From assembly GCA_027924585.1 (NCBI GenBank), contig BSBM01000877.1, forward strand, positions 4,093,501 through 4,157,500: a stretch of 64,000 bases of DNA, given 5' to 3'. How positions within the stretch are numbered: the first letter of the stretch is position 1; each line of letters opens with the position of its first letter. Below are positions 22,633 to 33,394 of this stretch, piece by piece. The position numbers and the translations under genes were made by a program. A model generated the notes under the pieces. The model was not told the origin of the DNA. It saw only the letters and a program-made list of their open reading frames with translations, and ran no database searches. Origin of the DNA: Larix kaempferi (Eukaryota; Streptophyta; Pinopsida; Pinales; Pinaceae).

Positions 22633-23188
22633 TGGCAAGAATATGAAATCCAGGGGCAGACTCGTAACAAAGAACTCAAAAACTCTAATGCAGCCGAGTG
22701 TGCAAAACAGGAGCTAGAAAAAGCAAGGCTCGCAGGCCAAAAAGCAAGCTCTAAAATCCATACTGAGACCGGTGTCTTAGTAAGCGAGCTGAGAAAAATA
22801 ATGGCCAGAATGCCAACAAGCAGTCACTAAAAAGAAAAATGACCCTCTATAAAGATGAGGTAACAAGCAAACTCCTAACTAAGAGCTGGAGACCTCAACA
22901 AGTTGTATCCTTCGCAAGGTGATGAAATCCAAGTCGAACAATACAACGTGAGAGACCAATATGAGAAGGATATCCCTCTACCAAAAGGGATCCTGGGCAA
23001 AAGAGCCCTAGTAGAAAAGTCACTAAGCTACCTCGTTCATGACATGTTGGAAAAGGTTTTCGGCGCTTCTGCCTTATCACCCTTGAATTACTATGAATAC
23101 AAGGAAGACAATGATCGATGTTGCCTTAGGGCTAAGTGGAGTGCGGCATTCCACAGAGTCCATCCGGTTCTCAATCTCGCGGCGGTTT
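22633..23188 (-). other. Conserved leader block of element 1 (outer half)
   Basis: Lies just upstream of gag and continues across the element 2 insertion to 35853-36110. Its nucleotide sequence matches the leader of element 2 at 24850-25275 (for example AAGGTGATGAAATCCAAGTC and GATATCCC..CTACC read on +). On + it is open for 66 codons from 22633 with charged, coiled-coil-like text (KQELEKARLAGQKAS). A second open run from 22903 (QYEKDIPLPKG, AKWSAAFHRVHPVL) reaches the insertion. It may be a second antisense gene or a structured RNA leader; I cannot decide. Confidence 0.55.
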
Positions 23189-23904
23189 TGTTAACACCTA
23201 AAAAGTGCTCACTAGCTCATGCCCTTATTCACATGACCCATTTGTCCACTTTTCCACCATTTGAGCCTCTAAAGCCACCAAAAGGTCACCAAAAGACCTT
23301 AATACACCCCTTTTTCCACTCAAAATGAGTATTTGTCCTAAAAAAGCATAAAAAACCCTCAAAAAGGGTCCAAAATTCCCCAAAATATTAAAAAGGGAAT
23401 AAAAATATTCAAAATATTCAAGAAAAGGAAAAAGGAGGGAAAAGTACCTAAACCATGTTGGTCAATACCATTGGTTTCCACAAAACCATAATGGTATTCC
23501 CCACCACCAAAAACTATAAAAAGGTGGTAGGGGCTCCTCACTTTACATCCATCCATCATCCTATCCTCATGCTTCCAAAATCTCCCATGAGCTTTTGGCC
23601 ATTGTAGCAACCTTGGAGAAGGGACCCTTTAGAGTTTGGAACTGCTCACCCTTGGAGCTACTCAACAACCTTCATCATTTGGAGGTATTATCATTGCAAG
23701 CACTTGCTTGCCCCCATTTTCAATACAAAGTTATTTTTTCTATTTCTTGTTATTGTTTTCAATTCAAAAGTTTATTATGATATGCACATGCTAGTTTATT
23801 TTTAGTTTTAGATTTACATTTGTTTTTTCTTTAATATTTGAGACTGCTGCTACTAGCTTGCAGGTGCCCATAGCACTAAGCTTGGTTGCAAAACTAAGCC
23901 AACA
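23189..23904 (+). repeat. 5' LTR of element 2
   Basis: 716 bp, TGTTAACACCTAAAAAG...AACTAAGCCAACA. A TATAAAAAGG box-like string near 23515 is a plausible core promoter, present in both LTRs. Short frames inside are repeated in the other LTR. Confidence 0.93.
23513..23525 (+). promoter_or_regulatory. Candidate TATA box of the element 2 LTR
   Basis: ACTATAAAAAGGTGG lies two-fifths into the LTR and is kept at 35456-35470 in the partner LTR. Position and sequence fit a retrotransposon promoter; no transcript evidence is available. Confidence 0.5.
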
Positions 23905-23909
23905 GTTTT

Positions 23910-23925
23910 TGGTGACTCCGCTGCT
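23910..23925 (+). other. Primer-binding site of element 2
   Basis: TGGTGACTCCGCTGCT starts five bases after the LTR. Element 1 has TGGCGACTCCGCTGG at the matching place. This CGACTCCGCTGG type, not initiator Met, is known from Ogre/Tat elements, where it is assigned to tRNA-Arg. Confidence 0.8.
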
Positions 23926-24109
23926 TTCGAATTTTTAGATCTCACTTTTGCTTTAGATCTTAGTTTTTGTTAGTATTAGTTAGTTTAATTCATAGATCTT
24001 CCACCCTAGACAGCAGATCCATTGTTGTTCTAGATCTTGGCCCATTTTATTGCCATTAACAGCAAGAAATTTTCAATTTTCAGGTTCGTTTTTCGGCGTC
24101 TGTGTACGG

Positions 24110-24370
24110 ATTTCGCCTCGCGGCTTTTTGCCCAACAGTCACGCGGCTCATCATGACTGCGCGGATCTTTTCCGCGCGGTTCACCGCGGCTTCGCGGCCA
24201 ATTTGTGCGCTGCACATCGCGGCTTCGCGGACATTTTCCGCGCTGCACATCGCGACTATGTGACGAAATCCTACGCTGCACTTCGCGGCTGAAACCCGCG
24301 CTGCCCATCGCGACTATGTGACAGAAACCCACGCGGTCCATCGCGGCTGTTCTGTCAAAACCCGCGATGC
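24110..24370. repeat. CGCGG/CATCGCGACT motif array in the leader of element 2
   Basis: More than ten GC-rich words such as CATCGCGGCT, TTCGCGGAC, ACCCGCGCTG and CATCGCGACTATGTGAC are spaced 20-30 bp apart in otherwise AT-rich leader. The same words, often palindromic (CATCGCGATG-like), form a second array at 32355-32620 upstream of the PMD gene. Confidence 0.85.
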
Positions 24371-24849
24371 CAATTTTTTCCATTCGGCCAATCCGTTTAA
24401 AAAATTAATTTTTTACTGTATTTTCTGCCCCCATAGCACATTTTACAGTATTAAAATTCCTGCATTGTTTACAGCCATAGAAAAATTTCACTATTTAGAA
24501 TGCACCTTTGAAAAAGTCTTTTTAAAAATTTTCAGAAATTGAAAGAAGGATTTGTTTTGCATTTTATCTAGATTAAAAAAAATTACTGTTTACTTCCTTC
24601 ATATTTTGCCCATAGCAATTTTTGAAAAAGAAATCCATTTATTTCTTGAAAAAGTCATATTATTTGCTTTCCTATTTCAAAAGATCCTTTGTTTTTTGAA
24701 TATTTTCTGCAAAGCATTTACTTTTTCAATTTCAGTTTAAAATACCACACGTGCACCCACTCAAACACATAATTTAAACTGAGCCTTAAAATTTACCCTA
24801 ACTTCAACCCACTTTTAACCCCACTTGGGGAACACTTAAAAGAACTTTG

Positions 24850-25275
24850 TAGCTAGGTAGTATTGAGGGGATAGGTGTTCCAATAACACCCCTCAGTTAT
24901 TACATTTGAGACATAGCTGTTGTCCATTAGGAAACTAAAATCTCCAAGTATTTTTTGGCACGGTCATAACCAGTTTATCGGAAGGCCTCTCCCCTAGGAG
25001 GGTTGAAGTCGCGAGGATGGTTCCGGAAGCCTGAGTGGAATATCGAAATCCATTCAGTAACCAAAGGCTACCATTCGCAGTTCTCGAGATATCCCTGTAT
25101 GAGGGTATTGCGGTAAAAGGACCAAACGGCAGATTTACCTTTTCTGGACGTGTCATGAACGGAGTATCCTAGTTTCCATTCTTTAGGATTGATTACCCGG
25201 TGTCCCTCCCGGTAGGGGGATATCTAGTCGTTGATTCAACACTCAATATTGTCTGACTTGGATTTCATCACCTTG
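24850..25275 (+). other. Conserved leader block of element 2
   Basis: Aligns with 22903-23188 plus 35853-36010 of element 1 read on -. Best-kept text: TTGAGACATAGCTGTTGTCC, AAACTAAAATC, CACGGTCATAACCAG and GACTTGGATTTCATCACCTT. On - it holds a 73-codon frame (24935-25156) ending KLVMTVPKNTWRF; element 1 ends HKLAMTVSINTRGF at the same stop. Candidate functions are packaging signal, translation control or an antisense product. Confidence 0.6.
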
Positions 25276-25580
25276 CAGAGAATATCGTTTGTTGATTCAC
25301 AATACTTTTAGTTAGGTGTTTGCATGATACAATCCACCTTTGGTCTAGTAGCACCTCTTTTTTCTAGAAGTTGTTTACATGGGTACTATGACCATTTTTT
25401 GCATCCCTTCACTTATTATAGCAAAGCTGCTATAATAAGTACTTTTTGAGGCTGATTTTTTGGCCTGAGAGCCTTTATTTTCACTCCCCTTCTTGCACCC
25501 TTGGTTGCATTAGGGTTTTGAGTTTTTTATACATTACCATCTTACACATAAGATTTTTACACAAAAACTTATTTCTCACC

Positions 25581-28500
25581 ATTGAGAATTTTAGACGCTC
25601 TCGTCGTCTTCAGGGCGAACTCCCAGAGTTTAGTCTACTTGGCTCTCCACATCACCGACGTCGAGCCTTATCCCTTGACTCGACACATCGTCGGTCAAAC
25701 AGACAGTCATCCGATTCTGACACGCCTCACTTCACATCTGATTTTGAGGCAGAATCCGAAAACCCTACCGAGTTATTACCAACCAACCTCATGGCTGGGA
25801 CACAATTCGACCCACTTTTTACCAGCACCATAGGAGATACATCCACAAACCCTTCTACTGCTGTGCCATCCATGGCAACAACCACACCCCTAGGTATTCC
25901 TAATATGGGGGACACTCCACTTTTAGGAATGCCCAACACAGGACCACCTCCTATTACGGGTATGCCAAACATAGGGGTCACACCCCCTCTCATTTCCACA
26001 ACCCATATCCCAGGAATCCCTACTACTATTCCTAACCCCGGTGTAACCCATGTTGCACTTGGAAACGCTGGCCCATACCAGACCACAGCTATTGGAGGAC
26101 ACATACCTTCAATACCTAGCATACCCTTAGGCGCTACTGGACCCCTACATCATACCACCATGACTAGTCATGTCCCAGTCACTACGCCACATCCATCTGC
26201 TATCTTACCATACATGGCAAGTCTGAACTTACCAGACTTAGCCAGGTTAACCAATGATCCTATCAGACACGACCTTGCGTGGCCTCACATTCCCACCAAA
26301 CTCCCCTCCGACATCCCTAAGTTTGAGGGCAAGGCAGGTGAGGACCCCCAGAACCATATCATGTCCTTCAGTCTATGGTGTTCCTCCAACTCCATAGTGG
26401 ACGACTCTGTCTGCCTCTGTCTGTTACAGCGCACCTTCATTGGCTCTGCAGCTAAGTGGTATATCGAGCAGCCCCATGGGACCCATGCCACCTTTACCTC
26501 CCTTGCCTCGACCTTCCTGCAATTCTTTCAGTTACCCGTCCGCTATGATGCAGGAGTCGAGATCCTACTGTCTTGCAGACAGAACACGGCCACCCACATC
26601 ACTGACCACATTCATGAGTGGCGTCGACGCCGAAGCCTCTGTAAAATCAAGTTAGACGACCGTATCTTCTTAGATTGGTTTCTCAAATCCCTCCTCCCTC
26701 TCATTGCCAAGGATGTGGCATCCGAACGACCCCAGTCTGAAGAAGAGGCCATCCTCAAAGCCCAACAGTTTGACCTCATTTATGCCCAGTCGGGTTATAT
26801 GTATACCATTATACCTGACGCCCCTCGGGGTGAGTCATCCCAACATGATGCGCCGGGGGGATCCCATGCCGCAGATGGCATCATCGGTCGTATGGCCTCG
26901 CATCCCCAACCCTTTTCCATTGCACATCCTAGCCATGGTCCCGACCTTTCGCGGGCTACATCTCAATCTGGAGCAACCAATTCATATGCTCCCATGGCAC
27001 ATCACCACCATACCCATGGACCCTCATGTCCACCTCAGTGCTTTGGTCATGCACCGCCCGCATACGCCCCCCAGCCACACCTCAACCAATGTATTACCCA
27101 CAGCAAGCTGCGACAGCTAGCCCAACACCTCCAATAGCTCAGGGTTACCAACAACCCCAGCAGGTAACTGGACCACCTCCCTCCCCGCCAGCTTATTATG
27201 CACCGCAACCTGCTACCGCACCTGCGGCAAACCAAAATCCTCCCGCTGCTCAAGGGAAAGTGTACACACAACACAATCAGCCCCAACACCAAAACAACCA
27301 ATGCAACCAGGGTGGACAACAAAACCGTGGAAGAGGACGTAACCACGGAAACAACCAACAACCACATCAAGGTCCTCCACCTCCCAATCCTCCGCAAAAT
27401 AACAACGCTGCTCCTCCCAACCAGAATCCAAATCGTAATCCCAGGCAGCCCAAAAACAATAACCTCAGAACAAACCATCCTTGTTCTATTTGCGGGGTCT
27501 ATGGCCATTATACACATGCTTTCCCACATTTGGAGCGAGCTCGGCAACTCTGGACTGACGATGCCCATCGTCAAGGACAAGCGGCTCCTCAGCCGCCACC
27601 TAACCCTCCACCACCTCAACATCAACCTTTGGTGCTGCAAAACCCCTTTCCAACCCAAGGCGTAGTGAACACTCAGCCGTTAGCTCCCCCTCAGGGAAAC
27701 GCGCCACCACAACAAATCACTTATGCCGCTCTTGATCAACCCATGTTCGATTCAGATACCCACCACTTGTTGATGATGTCATCCGCAGATGCCAACCTCC
27801 AAACCCGCCGAAACCAATATGGCTCCACCCCTGAAGCCCCTCCAGCCGACAAGAACACTAACGGTCATCCCACAGATCAGACGTTGCGTATACCTCCGGC
27901 TCCACTCGATGGCGCTTCTAAAGCACCTCGCTTCCCACTTCATCGCATCAACAATAATCCCAAAGCTCGTGCTGCGTCGAATTACAACATTGTAGATGAC
28001 TTAGCCCAGTCTCCTGCAGCCATGTCTGCTTTAGAAGTCCTAAAAAACTATCCTTCACAGCGCAAGACTTTTCTCTCTTCCATTGGCGCTATTGACCCCA
28101 ATGATTCACAACTGATGGCATTCGATTCAGACCAGTCCGAACCTCGCTTGCCTTCCACTTTAGCATTCCAAGTTTCCGTTTTCGTTCGGAATCTTGTCAT
28201 CCATCGGTGCATTATCGATGAAGGGGCCTCCACATGTGTTATGTCCACATTCGTTTGGCAGAAGTTGGGATCCCCTACTCTCCAGCAGTCCACCACTGCG
28301 TTGCGAGCCTACGACGGCCGTTCGGCTCAACCCCAAGGTCTCTTAGCTAATGTCCCCGTCCAGCTGGCTGGTAAAACCGTGCTCATTGACATTGAGGTCA
28401 TCAATGCCCAACTCGATTATAACCTCTTACTTGGTCGCAGCTACATGTATGCCATGCGGGCGGTTTCCTCATCCGTTTTCCGTACTATGATGTTCCCCCA

Positions 28501-29185
28501 TGAGGGACGCGTGGTCAAGGTCGACCAACTTACCTATTACGATCCCAAGGCCCCCGCCGCACCTGAAAATGTTCTCCCCATAGTTGAACAACCTGTTTGT
28601 GGTGCAACTACCTCGTTCGTTTATTCTGTGGGACCCGGACTTTACTCCGACGCGCCGATGACGTCTACATTCCAATCCATTCCACCACCATCACCGGAGA
28701 CCCACGTCGCTAACCTCTGTACTCTTTCCCACAATACACAAACGCCCAACAATCAACCATCCTTGTTACCTAAACCACCATTGGTCCCTAGTCACATTGG
28801 GGTTACCCCCATCCACACAATCCCCTTTCTATTCCCTCCCTCGGGCATAGTAAGCGCTCCGGTTATGGCTACCCTCAGTCTCCCCGGGTCAACATTGGGA
28901 TTACCCGTGTGGTACATTTCTCCTCCCGTTCCCCCACCGACACCAAATGTCATCCTGCAACCGGTGCAACCCATTGTCACTTCTACTCAACCACCTCCCG
29001 GTATCACTACTCTTTCGTCATCTACGAATCCCCCTCCTCTCATCAAGCCCACTGGGGGCAGAGGCCCACAACCATACACTGCGGTACCCCCACCCAAGGC
29101 AGTTAAACATCCCCCCGTGTTCCGTGCTCCTCCTAAATGCTCGTTGTGTGATGAGTTAGGCCATCCAACCCATCAGTGTCCATAG
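25581..29185 (+). pseudogene. Gag and protease of element 2
   Basis: By homology with element 1 the protein should begin at 25581, where ATT replaces ATG in the context CTCACC(ATT)GAG; the frame itself is open from 25446. Order: RRSRRLQGEL, Pro/Thr/Gly-rich region with repeated (G)IPNxGxTP units, capsid-like core (LNLPDLARLTNDP, KFEGKAGEDPQNH, KWYIEQPHGTH, IHEWRRRRSL) near 26215-26800. A frameshift occurs around 27060-27080. Next come a Gln/Pro/Asn-rich part and a zinc knuckle CSICGVYGHYTHAF whose last Cys is Phe. Then the protease: RCIIDEGASTCVMS, ALRAYDGRS, DYNLLLGRS. Last come a Pro-rich tail and a second knuckle CSLCDELGHPTHQC before the stop at 29185. Confidence 0.88.
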
Positions 29186-29206
29186 TTACCTGCATTATAG
29201 GAACAC

Positions 29207-30492
29207 ATGCAAATGCTTGACGACGACCCCAACATCACGGTTGTCAAAATCGACTCAAACCCCATGCCTCGTGACAAATCACTGCGTACCAACCACCCTT
29301 GTGCGATATGCGGTATTTACGGCCACTACTCACATCACTGTCCTGATATCCCAGATTACAGAGCAGCTCTCTACGAGAGGAACAATTTGGACCTTGAGAC
29401 GGCACCCCCTACAATCGAGGAAATCTACCCTCCCGTATCATCCTCATCCGGAGAGATTAACACCGTTTATATGATCTCTTCGACTACTACTACCTCGTCA
29501 ACTGATTCGACCACTCAAAAGTTCCGCAATGATGAGGAGATTCTATAGGCTCTTACTACCCCTGATTACCCCTGGGAAGATATGCACCATCGTTCACACT
29601 TCCTCCCAGAAGAGACCTCATCCACCACCGCTACCCAATTTGCGGTTGAGTCCAAAGATTTCCCTCCTACTACAGTCGACTGGTTTAAGGATCCTATTCC
29701 TACTCCTAATGCCTTTGAAAAAGGTAACATGGCCAATATCTCACCCGTCATCCACATCAATATCTCTGACCCACCGGGTGCCCTTGAAATCATTACATTA
29801 GGAGCCTCCTGGAGTGAGCATGAGATTGAGGAATACATAAAACTGTTCCAAGAATTTCGTGATGTCTTTGCTTGGTCCTCTACCAAAACTCCTGGTCTTG
29901 ACCCCGCCATTATAGAGCACCACATTGACACATGGCCTGATGTACCCCCCGTTCATCAGCAACAGCGACCCAGTCATCCCCCACCATCTTCCTCCTCGGC
30001 AGAAAGTAACACCATTTACACGATTTCCACTATCCGGTCGGCCCCTACCATTTATCCCTTCCATACACATGTTCCACTCTGCTACGTCGGTTTTGCTGAT
30101 GGTGCAAGTCGTTGGTCCCCCAATCTGGCCTCCGCAGCTTGGGTAATATATTCACCTTCACATGAGTTGATCCACATCGACGGAGTGTGTTTAGGTGCTG
30201 CCACCAACAACCAAGCTGAATATGATGCCGTGACCGGTCTCCTGGCCGCAGCTCTCCAAATGAGCATACATCGCCTTAACGTTTTCCTGGACTCACAACT
30301 TCTTGTTTCCCATCTCAACAATGATTACTAGGTACGCGATCCCTATATGTTCAGAAAAATTTTGCGCACTAAACAAATGATTCGACAGTTTGAATCCATT
30401 TCATTCACACATGTCCCAAGAAACCTCAATAGTGTAGCAGACCATATGGCCAACAATGTACTTAATTGGCACACCAATCAAATCATTTCATA
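29207..30492 (+). pseudogene. Zinc knuckle, RT stub and second RNase H fused in frame (element 2)
   Basis: Three open runs (29207-29548, 29582-30331, to 30492) share the frame of the protease, separated by single stops. The first holds CAICGIYGHYSHHC, a complete CCHC knuckle. The second begins with the RT N-terminal linker (EFRDVFAWSSTKTPGLDPAIIEHHI, compare element 1), reaches QQRPSHP and then jumps to the second RNase H: Asp in GFADGAS, Glu in NQAEYDAV, Asp in VFLDSQLLVSHL. A TAG follows HLNNDY, after which HVPRNLNSVADHMAN supplies the last Asp. RT fingers/palm, first RNase H and integrase are missing. The junction contains SSSSAESNTIYTIS, nearly repeating SSSSGEINTVYMIS upstream, so repeat-mediated deletion is likely. 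Confidence 0.85.
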
Positions 30493-30500
30493 AAGAAAAT

Positions 30501-30740
30501 GCATCCACGTGCATAACATGTGCCTCCACGGGCATATACCAAAACAAAATGTACATCCACGTGCATAACATGTGCCTCCACGGGCATATACCAAAACAAA
30601 ATGTGCATCCACGTGCATAACATGTGCCTCCACGGGCATATACAAAAAATCAAAATGTTGCATCCACGTGCATAACATGTGCCTCCACGAGCATACAGAA
30701 AATCAAACATGCCTCCACGGGCGAACAAAAAGACAACAAA
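30501..30740. repeat. Four to five tandem copies of a 52-55-bp unit with a G-box
   Basis: Units start at 30501, 30553, 30605 and 30660, each with CATCCACGTGCATAACATG then TGCCTCCACGGGCATA; a partial unit follows. CACGTG is the G-box core. The array lies between the second RNase H and the 3' end of the antisense PMD gene. Open frames across it only reflect the repeat. Confidence 0.92.
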
Positions 30741-30899
30741 TGCATCCATGTGCATACACGACTATATATCAACATCATATATATATATATCAAAACATGT
30801 CATAAGTGCCCTTAGCACCCAATATACAAAAATACATCAGCCGTACAAAAAATAGCTTCCCCATATGCTCATTAGCATTTGGGGGCAAATACATATCAT

Positions 30900-32318
30900 C
30901 TAATCATCACGGTCCCTAGGATCCTCTGGCACCTCCTCCGCCGGTCCCGCCGGATCATGCCGAGCCCGGACTCGCCTCTCCGACGGCCCCGCTAGATCAT
31001 CCCGTAAACGAATCCTGCCCTCCGTCGGCCCTGCCTGATCCCGTCGAACCCTATCCCTCAACTCGGCCTCCATCACTGTCGCTCTCAACAACATCGAGCG
31101 CCACTCGCGAGGTGCCTTGAAACATCGCTCGACGATGTCCCGATCTAGATCCCTCCACCCATCCTCTGGGAATCCTGCTACAATCATACCCAGTGTCTCT
31201 CGGACACCAGCAACAGCATCATCTCGAGGGCCAGCCCCTTGACCACGAGCCCCGAATCCTCGACCAGGTGGAGGCGGTACAGCTGCCGGAGGTGGAGCAA
31301 CCACCATCGCCCGTCCCCTGCGCGCCACATGGTCAGCCGGTGGAACAGGACCAACATCTGCACAATGCAAATAAACCATCATATACATATCTAACTATCA
31401 TCATAACCAATAAATCTAAAAAACACATGATATAGTAGAGAACAAAACATACCATCTAAAGCCCAGGCCTGTCCCTGGGCTCGCGGCATCTCAGGATCTC
31501 CTTGGTAATCCATACCAACATATGGATAGTCCTCAATCAGTAGATGGATCTGCTCCCACTGCTCGTAAAACTCCTGCGAGAAGAACCCGCGTATACCACC
31601 ACCTCCGCGAGGCATCATCTGCCCCCACCGCACCATCTGCGGCTCACTCACCAAACCATCACGAATGGGCACCCGTGGTCACAAAGTCGGTACCCGCTCA
31701 AAGAAAAAAGAACACAGAAAGGAGGCATAACAGAACTCTCCCCCCTCCTGACTGACCTTGTCCAGATCTCTCCGGACGCCAGCTAAGAACATCTGACCCC
31801 ATGTGTAATAAGTCCCCCTCAGCACAGAATCCACCATCATCGTTTGCCCCCCTGACAAACGATGTGGCGCCGCGGCACCCAACACCCGCAGAACACAAGC
31901 CCCGACAGCGCGCATGTCCCACTCTCGCAGTGATCTCAGACTCAGTGCGCTGTTCTGTACAATCGCCCCAGCGACATAGAAAGTCTCCAGGAGATCCTCC
32001 ATGTCAACACCTGCCGGGATCCTCGGCAGAAGATCCCCCACCTCCCCTAAGCGAGGTAACCCAGTCAGAAAATAAACATCTGTGAGGGTGATCTCCAATC
32101 TCTCACCCCCAACAACAAAGGCACCCTTTGCAGGTACCCACCAACTCACCAACTTGTTCAATAGGGGTCCTACTGAACGCATTGGGGGAATCTGAGCGAA
32201 CTTTAGCAGTCCACCCTCTGCCAAAACATGCCGGACATGCTGATCAGTCCGAATCCGGATCATCAAGTCTTGCTCCATCTCTCGCTCTCGCCACGATGTC
32301 AATGGCCTCCTCAGCATC
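30900..32318 (-). pseudogene. Antisense PMD gene of element 2, two visible exons
   Basis: Read on -, an acceptor (TTGTTTTTTGGCAG) precedes 32318 and the first ATG follows at once: MLRRPLTSWREREM. The domain continues with GGLLKFAQI, LEITLTDVYFLTGLPRLGEV and EGGEFCYASFLCSFFFERVPTL. One TGA near 31679 interrupts it, where an Arg CGA is likely (CpG decay). The frame then goes on to RGFFSQEFYEQWEQIHLLIEDYPYVGMDY. An intron at 31358-31452 (GTATG...GTGCAG) joins to a last exon with DVGPVPPADH, a Pro/Arg-rich part and an Asp/Arg-rich C-terminus, ending at 30900. With one nonsense change it is the best preserved of the three. Family role: PMD proteins act in nuclear silencing and gene regulation in Arabidopsis; the role in the element is unknown. 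Confidence 0.85.
31358..31452 (-). other. Intron of PMD gene 2
   Basis: 95 bp, donor GTATGTT, acceptor TTGCATTGTGCAG on -. Joining gives Asp-Asp-Val-Gly-Pro, in phase with the matching intron at 14068-14167. Confidence 0.8.
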
Positions 32319-32354
32319 CTGCCAAAAAACAAATAAACTTTTAGCACCATAGAA

Positions 32355-32620
32355 AAAAAATTCCAAAATGCCATCGCGGCTTTTCCATCAAAAGCCGCGA
32401 TGATCATCGTGGCTTCTATACAAGAACCCGCGATGAACATCGCGGGTATTGGCCAGACAGTCGCGATGAACATCACGACTGTCTCCCCCACTGACAGTCG
32501 CGATGAACATCGCGACTGTCAGCCTCAAACCCACGATGTCCATCGCGGTAAAGGAGTCGAAACCCGCGATATTCCACATTGGAAGGCCAACATGAAATTT
32601 CGCGGCCTTCGGGGGCCCGC
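32355..32620. repeat. CATCGCG/CGCGATG motif array upstream of PMD gene 2
   Basis: About a dozen words such as CATCGCGGCT, AGCCGCGATG, AACCCGCGATGAACATCGCG and ACAGTCGCGATGAACATC occur in head-to-head pairs, so many units can fold on themselves. Starts about 40 bp before the PMD exon acceptor. Shares its words with the leader array at 24110-24370. Confidence 0.88.
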
Positions 32621-32924
32621 CGCTAACCAAAAAAGACATAATTGAAAAGGCTAAGGCGAATAGAGTTACCTAAAACTCGCGGAATCGAAAACCAACGGTG
32701 AAATCTCCCGGAAATCAAGAAAGAGCTCTAACTGCTCTGCCAAAATCGCACGTAACAATGACACGTCATATGGGCCCCACGCCCTATTTATAGAGATTCC
32801 ACCATTTTTCAAACGACCATTCTGGTGTCATACGACGTCCGTTCCCCAAACCGTTGGTACCGTTGGAATCAGAACAGCGAGAACTTCATGACAGTTCTTT
32901 CCTTTTCCAGTTTTCACCAGGTCC

Positions 32925-33373
32925 ATTTTTTGACCATTTTTTCACGCCCTCATCGCCTCGGTTTGCATGCCACATCGACCTTCATCCTTTTTTGACATGC
33001 CTTATATCACCGGATTCAGTTTTCCGCGCTCGTGATGATGCTTGAGATCATTTCTCGCTCTCACCTCCAGATTTTTCGGGCATTTTTCCATGCCCCCCTC
33101 GTCGCCTCGGTTTGCATGCCGCATCGGCCGTCGTCCGTTTTTTACAAGTCTTATATAGCCGGATTCAGTTTTCCACGCTCGTGATGATGCTTGAGATCAT
33201 TTCTCACTCTCACGCCCTGATTTTTCGGGCATTTTTTCCCATGACCCCTCGTCGCCTCGGTTTGCGTGCCACATTGGTCGTTGCCCCTTTTTTTACAATC
33301 TTTATGTCACCGGATTCAGTATTCCGCACTCATGATGATGCTTGAGACCTTTTCTCGCTCTCATCAATCCCGT
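32925..33373. repeat. Three tandem units of about 150 bp upstream of PMD gene 2
   Basis: CGCCTCGGTTTGC starts at 32954, 33103 and 33253. Each unit includes CACCGGATTCAGT and CTCATGATGATGCTTGAGA-like text. Copies differ by a few percent to about ten percent. The position suggests promoter or enhancer tandem repeats for the antisense gene, by inference. Confidence 0.9.
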
Positions 33374-33394
33374 TTTGTTCGGTATAATTTTATC

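Noticed and set aside
24030-24383. Repeat protein with SRDVQRG-like units on the - strand (also 32388-32639)
   Set aside because: The frames only reflect the palindromic CGCG motif arrays and are open on both strands by composition.
27047-27658. 203-codon - strand ORF in gag of element 2, and 25727-26122
   Set aside because: Shadow of the Pro/Gln/Thr-rich gag frame on the opposite strand.
30483-30755. Cys/Met-rich small proteins across 30478-30815
   Set aside because: Open frames in all directions are produced by the 52-bp tandem repeat.
32355-32620. CRISPR-like array
   Set aside because: Units are irregular in spacing and inverted relative to each other, with no constant repeat and unique spacers, and this is plant DNA.
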